Source of the DNA: Escallonia rubra
Lineage: Eukaryota; Streptophyta; Magnoliopsida; Escalloniales; Escalloniaceae
DNA length: 64,000 nucleotides
Reading direction: 5' to 3'
Assembly: GCA_033065855.1 (NCBI GenBank)
Contig: JAVXUO010001270.1
Span: forward strand, 186,001-250,000
Shown: in pieces, positions 42,976 through 53,149 of the stretch
Position numbering within the stretch: the stretch's first letter is position 1
How the letters are laid out: every line of letters starts with the position of its first letter
Translations under genes and position numbers: made by a program
Notes under the pieces: model-generated
What the model was told of the DNA's origin: nothing
Database searches by the model: none
Seen by the model: the letters and a program-made list of their open reading frames with translations, nothing else

Positions 42976-43568
42976 TTAGCAGTACTGTCTGCTACGTTCA
43001 GCTAGCCAAGCAAACCAAGAAGTCGAACGTTTGCCCCGCTGGCCAAGCAGATCAATAGGTTGCTTGGTTGGCTGAGCAGACCAAGAAGCTGTACGGCTTA
43101 ACATGAACAGCATGACCTTGTAAGACTAAAGTCCTTCTTCAGTGATGAAGGCCGTCATTAGGATGTCCTCGTCTTGCATCCAGATCTCATTGTAACCCAG
43201 AAGGCATCCATGAAGCTTAGGGGGCTGTACGTTTACGGAATTTGTTTTCGTGTTTTGTATTCTGTTTTTGTTTTTCAAAATTTAGTATTCAATTCTAAAA
43301 TCGTATTGTGTACTTTTAGTTTTTTTCGTATCTAATTTTTTCAGTTTTTTATGTACGTTTACTGTTTTCATTTTCATTTTCACCAATTTTTTTGGATTCA
43401 TTCTTGTATGTTTAGCATTTTTTACACTATTTATACCCATATTTTCTCATTTTAACCATACTCTTAACCTAACAAATTATTTTTATACCCTTCCCAACAA
43501 CCCTTCCATACCCACCTTTTACATCTCCCAAGAAAGTCAATAGTCTAACCATCACGTGGGGTCACCCC

Positions 43569-44485
43569 TAGAGATGGCAATTTAAATCCGATCCGGCGGA
43601 TATCCGCCCCGCTCCGCCCCGTTAGGAGCGGGTTTTTTTGACTTTGACCGGACTATGGGGCGGGTATGGTATTTAAAATTTTAACCCGCAGCGGGTACGG
43701 GTCGGATATGGTATTTAGTGTAGCCCGCCCCGGTACCCGCCCCGCCCCGCCCATAAGTATATATATAACCCTAATTCTCTAGTTTAATCACAACCGTCCA
43801 TCTTAGGTATAAGATGTCTTAAAAAACCCCTACACCTTCATCCCTTTCATTTGCCTCACAAGTCACAGCCGTCCTTCTTTCAGATTCTTTCTCTTCTCCA
43901 AAAAATGGCTGCTGAACCTTTGATCATTCTGGAAGCCTCGTGGGATTTCCTTGAGCCTTCTTGTTTGTCAGGGCATACCATACCATTTAATCTCACTAAT
44001 TTTCTTAGTTCATGTCCCATGTTTCTTGGTTCCCGAAGCACGTATGGGATCAGTTTGAGAAGGGGGAGTTGGGTGCTATGACATCAACCCGCTGCATTGA
44101 AGAGAAGGATCAAGAAAAGGCAGAGAGAATGTGTCTTGTAGCTTTGTGGTGTGTTCAGGACTCGCCAGATGCCCTTTTCGGATTTTGAACGTTAATTTGA
44201 TATCAGTCTACTTTAATTTTTGTGTTATAGTTTTGTTCAACATTTGTACTGCACAATTTTTGTAATACATGTTCAAAGTGTGAAACAGTTTTGCCAAAGC
44301 AAACGAAACGGAACGGGGCGGGGCGGTTCTTCTAAATGTGCTTAGGGTCGGTTATTGTATTGAAATAACATAACCCGGTGGCGGGGCGGGGCGGGGCGGG
44401 GCGGGGCGGGGCAGGGTTTTAGGACCACCGGGGCGGGTGCGGATTTTGTGAGATCCGCATCCAACCCGCCCCATTGCCATCCCTA
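43569..44485. mobile_element. Non-autonomous hAT carrying a kinase fragment
   Basis: Ends TAGAGATGGCAAT and ATTGCCATCCCTA are inverted, with 8-bp flanks GTCACCCC (43,561-43,568) and CTCACCCC (44,486-44,493), 7 of 8 identical. Both subterminal zones are dense in GGGGCGGGGC / CCGCCCCGCC, including a pure GGGGC array at 44,381-44,411. It lies inside the Harbinger-like element 43,220-45,315 and holds a receptor-kinase-like fragment. Confidence 0.87.
44031..44190 (+). pseudogene. Captured receptor-like kinase C-terminal fragment
   Basis: Translation gives FPKHVWDQFEKGELGAM, CIEEKDQEKAERMCLVALWC and VQDSPDALF. This corresponds to the last part of the kinase domain of LRK10L/PR5K-type receptor kinases (the LVALWC(I/V)Q motif before the conserved Asp-Arg-Pro, here lost). 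No catalytic loop is present. Two short upstream frames may be further captured exons. It lies wholly inside the hAT, so it is a transduplicated gene piece. Confidence 0.6.
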
Positions 44486-45318
44486 CTCACCCCATTATTC
44501 ACCTTGTCTCAGACTTCCCCTACCACTTCCTTACCATTGTTTTTCTCTTATTCTCTCTCAATTTCTCCGCCATCCACTCCTTCTCCCCCTTCCCCTCCTC
44601 CCACTCACAGAGACGATATTCAAATTGCCTGCATGTAATCAAATCAAATCCAAATCCAAATCCAAATCCAATCGCTATTCGTCACAAGATCGCAGCTCAT
44701 TGCTCCCAATCGGCGCTGAATTGCATCAACAATCATGTTCTTCTCCCCAGATTCAACCATTCCTGGAAGCCTCTTTGGGACGAAAGAAGGAAATTTCAAA
44801 GATGTAGTTACCGGAGATAAAGCTTGACTTTAGATTGAAAGGGAAATCAGATCGTTCTTTCTTCAACTTGATCGGGCACACGGAAAGCATTTCTCCTTCG
44901 ATTCGGTTCTTTTTAGTAAAAATCCTATCTTTTTGTTATCCCGCTCCTGAGCCATAGCCACTAGGATCAGAAGTAACGACTACTTACTTTGGTTTTATCA
45001 GCACCAATAACAACGCAGGCCTTCGACATAAATAAACCACAGACAGAGAGGGAGAGAGGGGGAGGGAAAGTAGAGCTATGACATGACTGCATGTAGAGGT
45101 TGTAAGAGAAAAGAGTGAACAGTGGAAACTCTGGTCAGTTTTCTCTGACACGAGTTGCAAAGGATTGAAAAAGGTTAAGGTGTTTTCACGTTTTTGACAC
45201 TGTTTGGATTTTTTAACCCGATACAAATATAGAAAATGGTAAAAGTACACGAAAAAAACATATTTTTCGTAATCATTACAAAAATGGAAAATAAATTTTG
45301 TAAACATACGCCCCCTTA

Positions 45319-45630
45319 ATAATTCATGAACAAAAGTAGCGCTCATCAAATGTTGATGCAAGAGAGAGGATGACTATCCTTTGGGCATGCTTTGTTGAAA
45401 TAGGTAAATTCGATGCAAATATGCCACTTGCTATAACATTTTGGGACTGTGACCACGTTGATGATCCACTCTCAGAACTCGATCTTCTGCATAAAACCAG
45501 CTACGAGGATCTTTTCTACCTCTTCCTTGATTTCAATGCAGTTTTTTGCTTGACTGAATTGTGCGATGGATTGATGCTGAGCCGATGTCATATAATGCTA
45601 GGTCAAAATTACTAACACTTTGAAACAATT
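45319..45630. other. Unassigned spacer
   Basis: An 81-codon frame at 45,370-45,615 has no recognised domain. Probably chance or TE remnant. Confidence 0.3.
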
Positions 45631-45634
45631 AGGA

Positions 45635-45897
45635 AAAAGTTTATATGTCGGCGATCTTGTGAGAAAGGTAATTGTGTAATTACTGAAAGACTGTAATGCA
45701 AAAATCAATGGATCTAACACCTTCTCGTTGGATGAATTGATTTGCTCCTAAATGACCTATGAGATGTCACTCGAATCACTACGGGAAAAAGGTCAAAAGG
45801 AGAAGAAGAAGTACATTGCTCTTAAAGCTTTATTAGTGATGGAGCAATCTTCTTCTTCACAAATGAGTTCCTCAAAGACTAAGAATGATCATTGAGA
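45635..45897 (+). pseudogene. Ty1/copia gag (UBN2-type) fragment
   Basis: Conceptual translation reads SLDELICS then MTYEMSLESLREKGQKEKKK, IALKALLVMEQSSSS and KTKNDH, the familiar copia-type gag stretch (LxELIGSLMTYEM ... EKKKKSIALKA). It contains stops and no pol follows. Non-functional. Confidence 0.55.
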
Positions 45898-46842
45898 GTA
45901 GCTCAAGGGTAAATATTACACTACCTTAATGACTTAAAATATGTAACACAATGTTTAACTTCACTGATCTCAAGAAAAGTAGCTTTAAAACGTAAAAGCA
46001 AATGCTAACAAACCTGTAATTTAACAACTTTAATTTGAAGATTCCAATATAGTGATATCCACAATCAAACCCTAAACATCACTACTTTACGTAGATATAG
46101 GATTAAAGAAAGTTAAAACTACCATATTCTGGGAACCCGTGGCCATCGCGCACAACCCCCGTCATCAGCGTAAATACCACACGAATACCTATGTCATAAT
46201 TAGAGAGGAAACCCATACAGTGGTAATTCTAGATTGACAAAACCCTCCGCGCGATTGGTTCAATGTGCAGCACACACCACATGGGCAAAATCCTCCCCAT
46301 GATCGTCTATGGTTAGAATGATACCCAATTTTTTAACTTTGACTCCCTAGTGCAAAATGACCACCAGTTTTCCCTCCAAAAACATCATTTGCAATGTGAT
46401 CGAATTTCCCTTACTAATTTGAGGAATGTTTATGCAAACACCATGTTTTTCAATAGGCAAAGCGGAGCACGAACGTTGCAGGACGTGCCATAGGTTAAAA
46501 TAAATTATTTTGGTTTGTTAGGGTGTTAATCAGCAAATGTGCCTTATGTTAGGATAATTTTAGCCAGTTAACCCTTGTTTGGACTAGTTCCCTATTTGCC
46601 TCTTAAAGGTGTGTCAACCTTCCATCCCATTCAGAACTTAACACCACAAGCCAGGTGCATGGCACATGAGACACCTCAAATTGTCTCCAAAAACCAAGGT
46701 TCATCCTGTATTCTAAGTTTCACTACTTAGCGCAAAATTGAATTTACAACCACATCATATAATGATCTTCTCATGGAATGGAGGGGAATATCAACTCTTA
46801 GCTGAGCCTATTGCGGTCTTGGATTGCCTCATGATCAAAAGG
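45898..46842. other. Unassigned, TE-like
   Basis: No gene recognised. Moderately AT-rich sequence without clear repeat ends. Confidence 0.3.
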
Positions 46843-47770
46843 CACTGTAATGACCCTAATTTTGGGAGAGATCCGGACGCGCTACTTGCAAAATCTTAAT
46901 CATTCAAATACCATAAATACCTGTAAAGGTAGAGCAAAATATTCTATACACCGTAAAACTTTCAATCTAACATTACTTCCATATTCCTTAACAACCAACA
47001 TACGTTTCAATAAAATATTTCAAGATATAACAAAGGCCACTTTAGCCATATCTTACAATCCATCCAACAAGAAATATTAAAAAAAAACTTTCTCTAGAAA
47101 TTTTGTTACTTAGTCATGCATTATAATCCTTTACACAACTGTGAGCACTTGATAATAAAAGAACAATAGTGGGATGAGCATAAGGCCTAGTAAAGATAAT
47201 TAAACACATGCACTCCCCGTAGAGTACAAAGCACGCTATATCAAAACCATTACTTTGAGTTGATAAAATAAGACGCCACGGTGCATGAGAATACCCAAAC
47301 CAATGCACTAACTTTAGATTCAAAAATCAGATTAGCAACAAAATCAAATAGCTTTTACCAATAGACAATATAATGTCAAAGTAACGAATGATCATAGTTA
47401 ACTGCATTTGAAGTGGGTTAAAAGGTTCTAATGTGCTAAAAAAAGATATGCAATTAAGTTTGAAACAATTCGAATAATTCAGATTACAATGTTCAATAAT
47501 TCAAAAAGACACTAATAAATTCAATAATACTTCATATAAGGTCAAAACATTTTCAAGTAAATCAGTTATCAAAATTCAAATCCTCAATTACAACAAAGAC
47601 AAAAAGCAGAGCCATTCAGAAATGTGTCGCACGTGCCATTATTAACACTTGAGATAAGGTTCAGAAATTAAGATCATGATCTCTAGCTCACCCTGCCGAG
47701 CTAACCCACGTTCCAATCCACGTGGGTTCGTCAGAAACAGATAAGTAACATAAAATGTGACATGGCTCAC
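46843..47770. repeat. Decayed LTR-like segment (TGTAATGACCC start)
   Basis: CTGTAATGACCCTAATTTTGGG at 46,845 resembles Ty3/gypsy LTR ends of the TGTAACNCCC type, and the following 900 bp has LTR-like composition, with GTGGGATGAGC near 47,169. The other end was not found. Confidence 0.4.
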
Positions 47771-47771
47771 C

Positions 47772-47800
47772 AGAGAGAGAGAGTGTGTGTGTGTGTGTAT
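47772..47800. repeat. (GA)n(GT)n microsatellite
   Basis: GAGAGAGA then GTGTGTGT, ending at MITE C. Confidence 0.95.
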
Positions 47801-48014
47801 ATCCGTTGATAGCGCTAGCAACTTAACCCAAGTTGCTAGCGCGATCTCGTCGTCCACGGGCGAGAATGGACGGCCAGATCGCGCACCACAACAGCAATTT
47901 TTTTCACCGTCCACTACATTATGTAGCGGATGGTAAAATATCGTCCGCTACATAATGTAGCGGACGGCCAAACAGCACTAGCAAGTTGCTAGTGCTATCA
48001 ACGGATCAGCTCCC
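47801..48014. mobile_element. MITE C: MULE-type MITE with paired palindromes
   Basis: Inverted ends: right end CTATCAACGGATCAGCTCCC (48,014), left ATCCGTTGATAGCGCTAGC (47,801; its outermost bases replaced by microsatellite). A sub-terminal palindrome CTAGCAACTT...AAGTTGCTAG sits at the left (47,815-47,840) and a shorter version at the right. A second palindrome occurs twice, CCACTACATTATGTAGCGG (47,911) and the 23-bp CCGCTACAT-A-ATGTAGCGG core (47,943-47,965). It is flanked on both sides by microsatellite. No coding capacity. Confidence 0.85.
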
Positions 48015-48023
48015 ATGTATATG

Positions 48024-48106
<83 letters not shown>
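48015..48106. repeat. (TA)n microsatellite between MITE C and MULE B
   Basis: About 90 bp, almost pure AT, separating two elements with related ends. Confidence 0.97.
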
Positions 48107-48110
<4 letters not shown>

Positions 48111-48870
48111 GATCCACCCACTAGTGGATGGTATCCACCGAACCGCAACACCTTGTTGCGGTTCGGTGGAATTGAATTTTTTTTTACACCCACCCACCCC
48201 CCACCCCACCTTTTTGTTTCTTTTTTTCGTGGCCCCCCACCCCCTTCCCTTTTTTCTTTCTTTTCTTTTTCTGTGGCCCCACCCCCTCCCCACACCGCAA
48301 CAAGAAGTTGCGGTTCTCCTTTTTTTCTTTTTTCCATGGGCCCCCACCTCCCTTTTCCCACCCTCACCCCCGGTTCCCGTTCTCTGTTTGTGGCCCCCCT
48401 TTTTTGTTTTGTTTTCTTTTGCGTGAATTTTTTTGCGTGTACTTTGTTGTTCCTTTTTTGTGTTCCTTTCTTGTTGTTTTATGTACTTTGTTGTTTCCTT
48501 GTGCGTGGCCTTTCACTTTTTTCTTTGTGTCCCCCACCCCCAACAACGCTTTGCCCCCTCCCAACGACACTTGGCTTCTCCCTACCTGCCCCCCACGAAT
48601 AAAGAAAGAGAGAAAGAAAACCCGTGAGTCTGTGATGGTCAGACTCACGGGTCTTCTTTCTTCTCTTTCCCTCGCTTTTCTCTCTTTATAATCCGTTCTC
48701 CCCAATTCTTTTTGGACAGAACCCTCTCTTTCACTCTACATCATCTTTCCCAACTCTTTTCTTCCATTTTCTTCATACTCCAAAGATTATCTGCATAATC
48801 TTCACGATAACATAAACAAAAATATTCTACGGTCAAAAATCGGTGGATAACCGCTAGAAGATTAAAACAA
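48107..48870 (+). promoter_or_regulatory. Left arm of MULE B: palindromes, TATA and 5' splice donor
   Basis: The palindrome GAACCGCAACACCTTGTTGC (first 20 bases; 48,139-48,163) recurs as ACCGCAACAAGAAGTTGCGGT at 48,293-48,313. C-rich tracts follow. A TATA-like CTTTATAATCC lies at 48,684-48,694, and a splice donor AACAA|GTAAGT at 48,871. Together with the acceptor TTTCAG at 50,759-50,764 this predicts a 1.9-kb intron in the 5' leader of the transposase. The same TATA and donor exist in reverse in the right arm (about 62,577-62,588 and 62,354-62,361). Confidence 0.55.
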
Positions 48871-49054
48871 GTAAGTATTTCGAATTTTCTTATAATTCAT
48901 TATTAATTTCAAATTATTCTTACCATAATTGTTCTTACCAGTAGATTGTTTAAATTGTGTTATGCTTACATTGTTCTTACCATAATCTCAAATTTGTGTT
49001 TTTTAGAGTTTAAAATTATGGATTGAACTAGCTTTTGGGTTAGGTGTGTTTAAT

Positions 49055-50242
49055 GTGAATACGAAACGTAACTGTCGCTAAAGGTGAAAACTTAATTAGA
49101 CAGTTTTTCACGAATTTATAAAAAATAGCTAGAGCTAGATTTTGCCAAAGTGCAAAACAGAGACCCTAGTTATTTTAAAATATCTGTATCAGGAAAAAAT
49201 TTCAGATTTTTCCAAAGACTGGAAAGGGGTTAACTGATACGCGCAACCTTGTAACTTTGCAGTGTAATTTAAAATATCAATCTAGCGCGATTTCGCGCGA
49301 AAATTTTATGAGAATCCTAGGATGTTGGGAAGTTCCATTTCCCAGAAATTCGGGCCATTCCGAAGCCGTTACCTATTTTTTTGGCCGAACGGGCTTTTAA
49401 GCGCTCGATCCGGACATCGGTTCGGGATTTTTTGGCAAAACTTTTGTAAAATACTTTTTAGATCAAGAATAAATTCAGGAAGCTTAAAATAGAATTTTAA
49501 ATCACTTTTGAGATTTTCTGAAGCCAGGGGTGTTTTGGTAATTTGCCACCCCGAAAGGGGTGTTTTGGTAATTTTTCCGGTAAAATTTTTCAAAGGACTT
49601 GTTAGTCCAGAATTGTAATTACAACACCTGAAATGTTGTTTTTTTAGTGTGCATACGAAACGTAACTGTTGCTAAAGGTGAAAACTTAATTAGACAGTTT
49701 TTCACGAATTTAAAAAAAATAGCTAGAGCTAGATTTTGCCAAAGTGCAAAACAGAGACCCTAGTTATTTTTAAAATATCTGTATCAGGGAAACATTTCAA
49801 ATTTTTCCAAAGACTGGAAAGGGGTTAACTGATACGTGCAACCTTGTAACTTTGCAGTGTAATTTAAAATATCAAGCTAGCGCGATTTCGCGCGAAACTT
49901 TTATGAAAACCCTAGGATGTTGGGGAGTTCCATTTCCCAGGAATTCGGGCCATTCCGAAGCCGTTACCTATTTTTTTGGCCAAACGGGCTTTTAAGCACT
50001 CGGTCTGGACACCGGTTCGGGATTTTTGGGCAAAACTTTTGTAAAATAATTTTTAGATCAAGAATAAATTCAGGAAGCTTAAAATAGCATTTTAAATCAC
50101 TTTTGAGATTTTCTGAAGCCAGGGGTGTTTTGGTAATTTGCCACCCCGAGAGGGGTGTTTTGGTAATTTTCCCGGCAAAGTTTTTCAAAGGACTTGGTAG
50201 TCCAGAAATGTAATTACAACACCTGAAATGTTGTTTTGAAGC
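49055..50242. repeat. 594-bp tandem duplication in the left arm of MULE B
   Basis: 49,055-49,648 and 49,649-50,242 are near-identical neighbours, both starting GTGMATACGAAACGTAACTG and ending at an AACACCTGAAATGTTGTTTT-type sequence; part of a third copy lies at 50,395-50,690. It would lie inside the predicted leader intron. Mirror copies occur at 57,600-58,030 and 61,640-62,170. Confidence 0.88.
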
Positions 50243-50771
50243 TGATTGCGGGGCGTTAGGGTGACAATGAATCACCGCGGGCATTTCGATAATTTGTCGC
50301 TTAGCGGGGGTATTTTGGTAATTTAACATTGTAAAATTGGAAGACTTACTTTTAGTTCGGGAAAGGGTGTAAGACACCCAGAAAGTTATTTTAAAGAATG
50401 AATTCAGGAAGCTTAAAATCCCGTTTCAAAGCACTTTTGAAATTTTCTGATAGAAGGGGGCATTTTGGTAATTCGCCACCCCGAAAGGGGTATTTTGGTA
50501 ATTTTACAGTGTTAAGTTTTTCAAAAGACTTCTTAGTCTAGAAATGTAAGCAAAGCACCTGAAAGGTTGTTTTGAGCTGATTTGGGGCGTTAGGGTGATA
50601 ATGAACCCCCGGGGGCATTTCGGTAATTTGCCGTTCATCGGGGGCTATTTTGGTAATTTTACATTACACAAATTTTCCGAATGACTTTTAAATAATTTTA
50701 TTCTTATTTTATTTAATTATATGACTTGTTGAGAATGATATAATTTTTATTTTTTAGATTTCAGTATAAAT

Positions 50772-52547
50772 ATGGATGCAACTGGAGGAAATATTTTTTG
50801 TGAAGATTCTGATCCACCTTACTTGGGTCAAGTTTTTCAAAGACTGGACGAAGTTGAAGCATACTATAGAGCATATTCGAAAACGATAGGTTTCGGTATT
50901 AGAATTAAGACGACTAGAAAACGGGCAAATACAGATCAAATTTGTGAAAGACTATTTGAGTGTCATAGAGGAACACCGCATGTACCCCCGGTTGTTCGGA
51001 TCAGTGACGAAGGGCCATCAAGACAAAGAAAATGGGACACATTTCCGGGTACCGGCTGCAAGGCCCATGTGTATGCAGTACAACGGAAAAAAGAAAACCA
51101 TTGGGTTGTGACGGGAGTGGATTTGAGCCATAATCATCAGTTGATGACCCCTAGTAAGATTGGTCAAATTCATCAGCACCGACAAATAGGTGCGGTACAC
51201 AGGGAACTGATATTTACAATGGCCGAGGCTAAAATTCCACCTTCAAAAATGATGGGATTTCTCTCAAGCCAGGCTGGGGGGATTGACAAGTTGAGTTTCA
51301 ACGCAGTTGACCTTCGAAATGAACTTCGTGTTCAGAGGAGAGAGTCTTTCGGTAAGAGTGATTCTCAAGCTACACTTGTTATCTTCAGGAGCCTTCAAAG
51401 TGAGAATTCGGGCTTTTTCTACAGTCTCCGACTGGATGACGAGAACCATATTAGTACTATATTTTGGGCGGATGCCCGTTCTAGAGCTGCTTACCAAAAT
51501 TTTGGGGATGTTGTGACGTTTGACACCACATACCGCACAAATAAGTACTCTATGCCTTTTGCTCCGTTCACTGGAGTGAACCACCACTATCAGTCAATCT
51601 TGTTTGGCTTTGCCCTGCTTAGGGATGAGACGGAGGAGTCATTTACGTGGTTATTTGAAACGTGGCTTAAAGCAATGTATCATATTCCTCCAAAGACCAT
51701 CATCACCGACCAAGATCTGGCAATGAAAAATGCAATCGCTAAGGTCCTGCCAGATACTCACCATGGCCTGTGCACATGGCACATAAGCAACAAATATCCC
51801 GAACGGCTTCACAATGTATATGCCTACCATCCGACATTCAAGACTGACTTTAATACATGTGTGAAGAAATCGTTGACGGTAGACGTGTTCAATGAGAGGT
51901 GGGCCAAGTTAATGGATGAATACTCTTTGTACAATCATGAATGGTTAAAATCGTTGTATGAGATCAAGACACAGTGGGTCGGTGCCTACACGAAGAAGTT
52001 TTTTGCAGCCGGAATGACTACGACCTCGAGAAGCGAAGGTATGAATTCATTCTTTGATGGGTACGTAGGCCATTCTTCTAGTATAACAGAGTTCGTACTA
52101 GAGATGCAGAAAGTCCTTGACAGGCAATTTTTCCTTGAGAGAGAAGCCGACGCGGCTACAGTTTACAGAGAAAGACAAATAGTAGTTTTTTCACCTTTGG
52201 AGGCTCATGCGGCTCAAGTCTATACCAAGGAAATGTTTAGAAAGTTTCAAGAGGAACTACTAAAGTCGAATCAATATAGCATGACAAAGTTGAACGAGTA
52301 TTCCACCATGGAGCTCAAGGTTTATGCTTTGACAAATGTGATGAATTTCGCCAATCCGTGCTCTTCGTCGGCTCTGAGGAACATAAGACATTTTACCGTA
52401 GCAGTTTGTATGGACACCGGGTTTGTTAATTGCAATTGTCAACTGTTTGAGCATAAATGTATACTCTGTCGACACGCTTTGAGGTATTTTAGCGCCAAGA
52501 ATGCTCGTGAAATCCCTCCAGAGTATATCTTGGATCGGTGGACGTAG
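50772..52547 (+). CDS. MULE transposase (FAR1/FHY3-like), ends at a premature UAG
   Basis: 591 codons from an ATG eight bases after a good splice acceptor. It contains a FAR1-type DNA-binding region (about 20-122: EVEAYYRAYSKTIGFGIR ... CKAHV ... DLSHNHQL), the MULE transposase domain (about 245-340: VVTFDTTYRTNKY, FGFALLRDETEESFTWLF, IITDQDLAMKNAI, HGLCTWHISNK) and a SWIM zinc motif (Cys554, Cys556, Cys566, His568). Likely DDE residues are Asp251, Asp313 and Glu422 (RSEGMNSFF). All catalytic and SWIM elements precede the UAG at 52,545-52,547. The related codon in MULE A is AAG, so this is a single A-to-T change. FAR1-family transcription factors derive from such transposases; the position inside inverted arms marks this copy as the element's own transposase. 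Confidence 0.92.
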   Translation: MDATGGNIFCEDSDPPYLGQVFQRLDEVEAYYRAYSKTIGFGIRIKTTRKRANTDQICERLFECHRGTPHVPPVVRISDEGPSRQRKWDTFPGTGCKAHVYAVQRKKENHWVVTGVDLSHNHQLMTPSKIGQIHQHRQIGAVHRELIFTMAEAKIPPSKMMGFLSSQAGGIDKLSFNAVDLRNELRVQRRESFGKSDSQATLVIFRSLQSENSGFFYSLRLDDENHISTIFWADARSRAAYQNFGDVVTFDTTYRTNKYSMPFAPFTGVNHHYQSILFGFALLRDETEESFTWLFETWLKAMYHIPPKTIITDQDLAMKNAIAKVLPDTHHGLCTWHISNKYPERLHNVYAYHPTFKTDFNTCVKKSLTVDVFNERWAKLMDEYSLYNHEWLKSLYEIKTQWVGAYTKKFFAAGMTTTSRSEGMNSFFDGYVGHSSSITEFVLEMQKVLDRQFFLEREADAATVYRERQIVVFSPLEAHAAQVYTKEMFRKFQEELLKSNQYSMTKLNEYSTMELKVYALTNVMNFANPCSSSALRNIRHFTVAVCMDTGFVNCNCQLFEHKCILCRHALRYFSAKNAREIPPEYILDRWT

Positions 52548-53063
52548 GATGCCAATAGAGTCCACGGTCACATTCCTTACGTGCCTAATGTTTCAGTTGA
52601 TTTCGAGCAATCTGAGACGCTGCGATATAATCACCTTTGTAACATCATGCACGGTTTATCATTGGATGCAGCGTCAACATATGATGGGTACAGGTATCAA
52701 GTTGAAGCAGCCGCACGGGATAAGGCTAAGCATGCACAGTTTAGGATGGCATTACCAGAAAGACATGACCCTCGGACGACTCCAGCCGGTAGATTCAATC
52801 GAGCTTCACAACCAGTCATTGATAGCACTAGCCTGCAACGTGAGGAGGACGACATTTTTGATCCAATTATTTCTCAAACAAAAGGGCGAAAACGAGCAAT
52901 ACGTACGAAGAATCATTTTGAAGAAGCAGCGGGTCAAAAAAATTTGCGAAGGTGTGCGTTGTGTAATAAGATGACTGATCATGACAAAAGAAATCATTAT
53001 AAAGTGTTAGGTATCGAACATAGCAGTATGGTCGAGGAGGACGATGATGAGGAAGAGTGTTAG
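52548..53063 (+). pseudogene. C-terminal extension of the MULE B transposase
   Basis: In frame with the preceding ORF across the UAG: VHGHIPYVPNVSVDF, CNIMHGLSLDAASTYDG, a linker, RRCALCNKMTDHDKRNHYKV (a CxxC ... HxxxxH-like knuckle) and an acidic tail EEDDDEEEC, stop at 53,061-53,063. Together the intact protein would be 763 residues. Read-through would restore it; the UAG context (ACG UAG GAU) is not a known leaky signal. Confidence 0.88.
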
Positions 53064-53149
53064 GGTTAATGTTTCAGTTGTATAAATTGAACTTTTATAA
53101 TGTTTATATTTGTGATTTGGTTTGTGAAATCTTTAATTTGTGATTTGGT

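Larger units (their letters stand above)
43220..45315. mobile_element. Second Harbinger-like element, TSD TTA, with nested hAT
   Basis: Ends GGGGGCTGTACGTTTACG (43,220) and TGTAAACATACGCCCCC (45,315) are inverted, with TTA at 43,217-43,219 and 45,316-45,318. Subterminal regions are rich in TTTTCGT/ACGAAAA. Without the hAT the element is about 1.17 kb with no transposase. Its middle (44,494-45,160) carries leader-like, pyrimidine-rich sequence that I cannot assign. Confidence 0.82.

Noticed and set aside
45778-45795. CACTACGGGAAAAAGG, resembling a CACTA end
   Set aside because: It falls inside the copia gag-like reading frame and has no subterminal repeats.
48308-48705. Pro/Phe/Ser-rich frames in the left arm of MULE B
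   Set aside because: Low-complexity C/T-rich arm sequence; the mirrored arm gives similar artefacts at 59,374-59,834 and 62,434-63,173.
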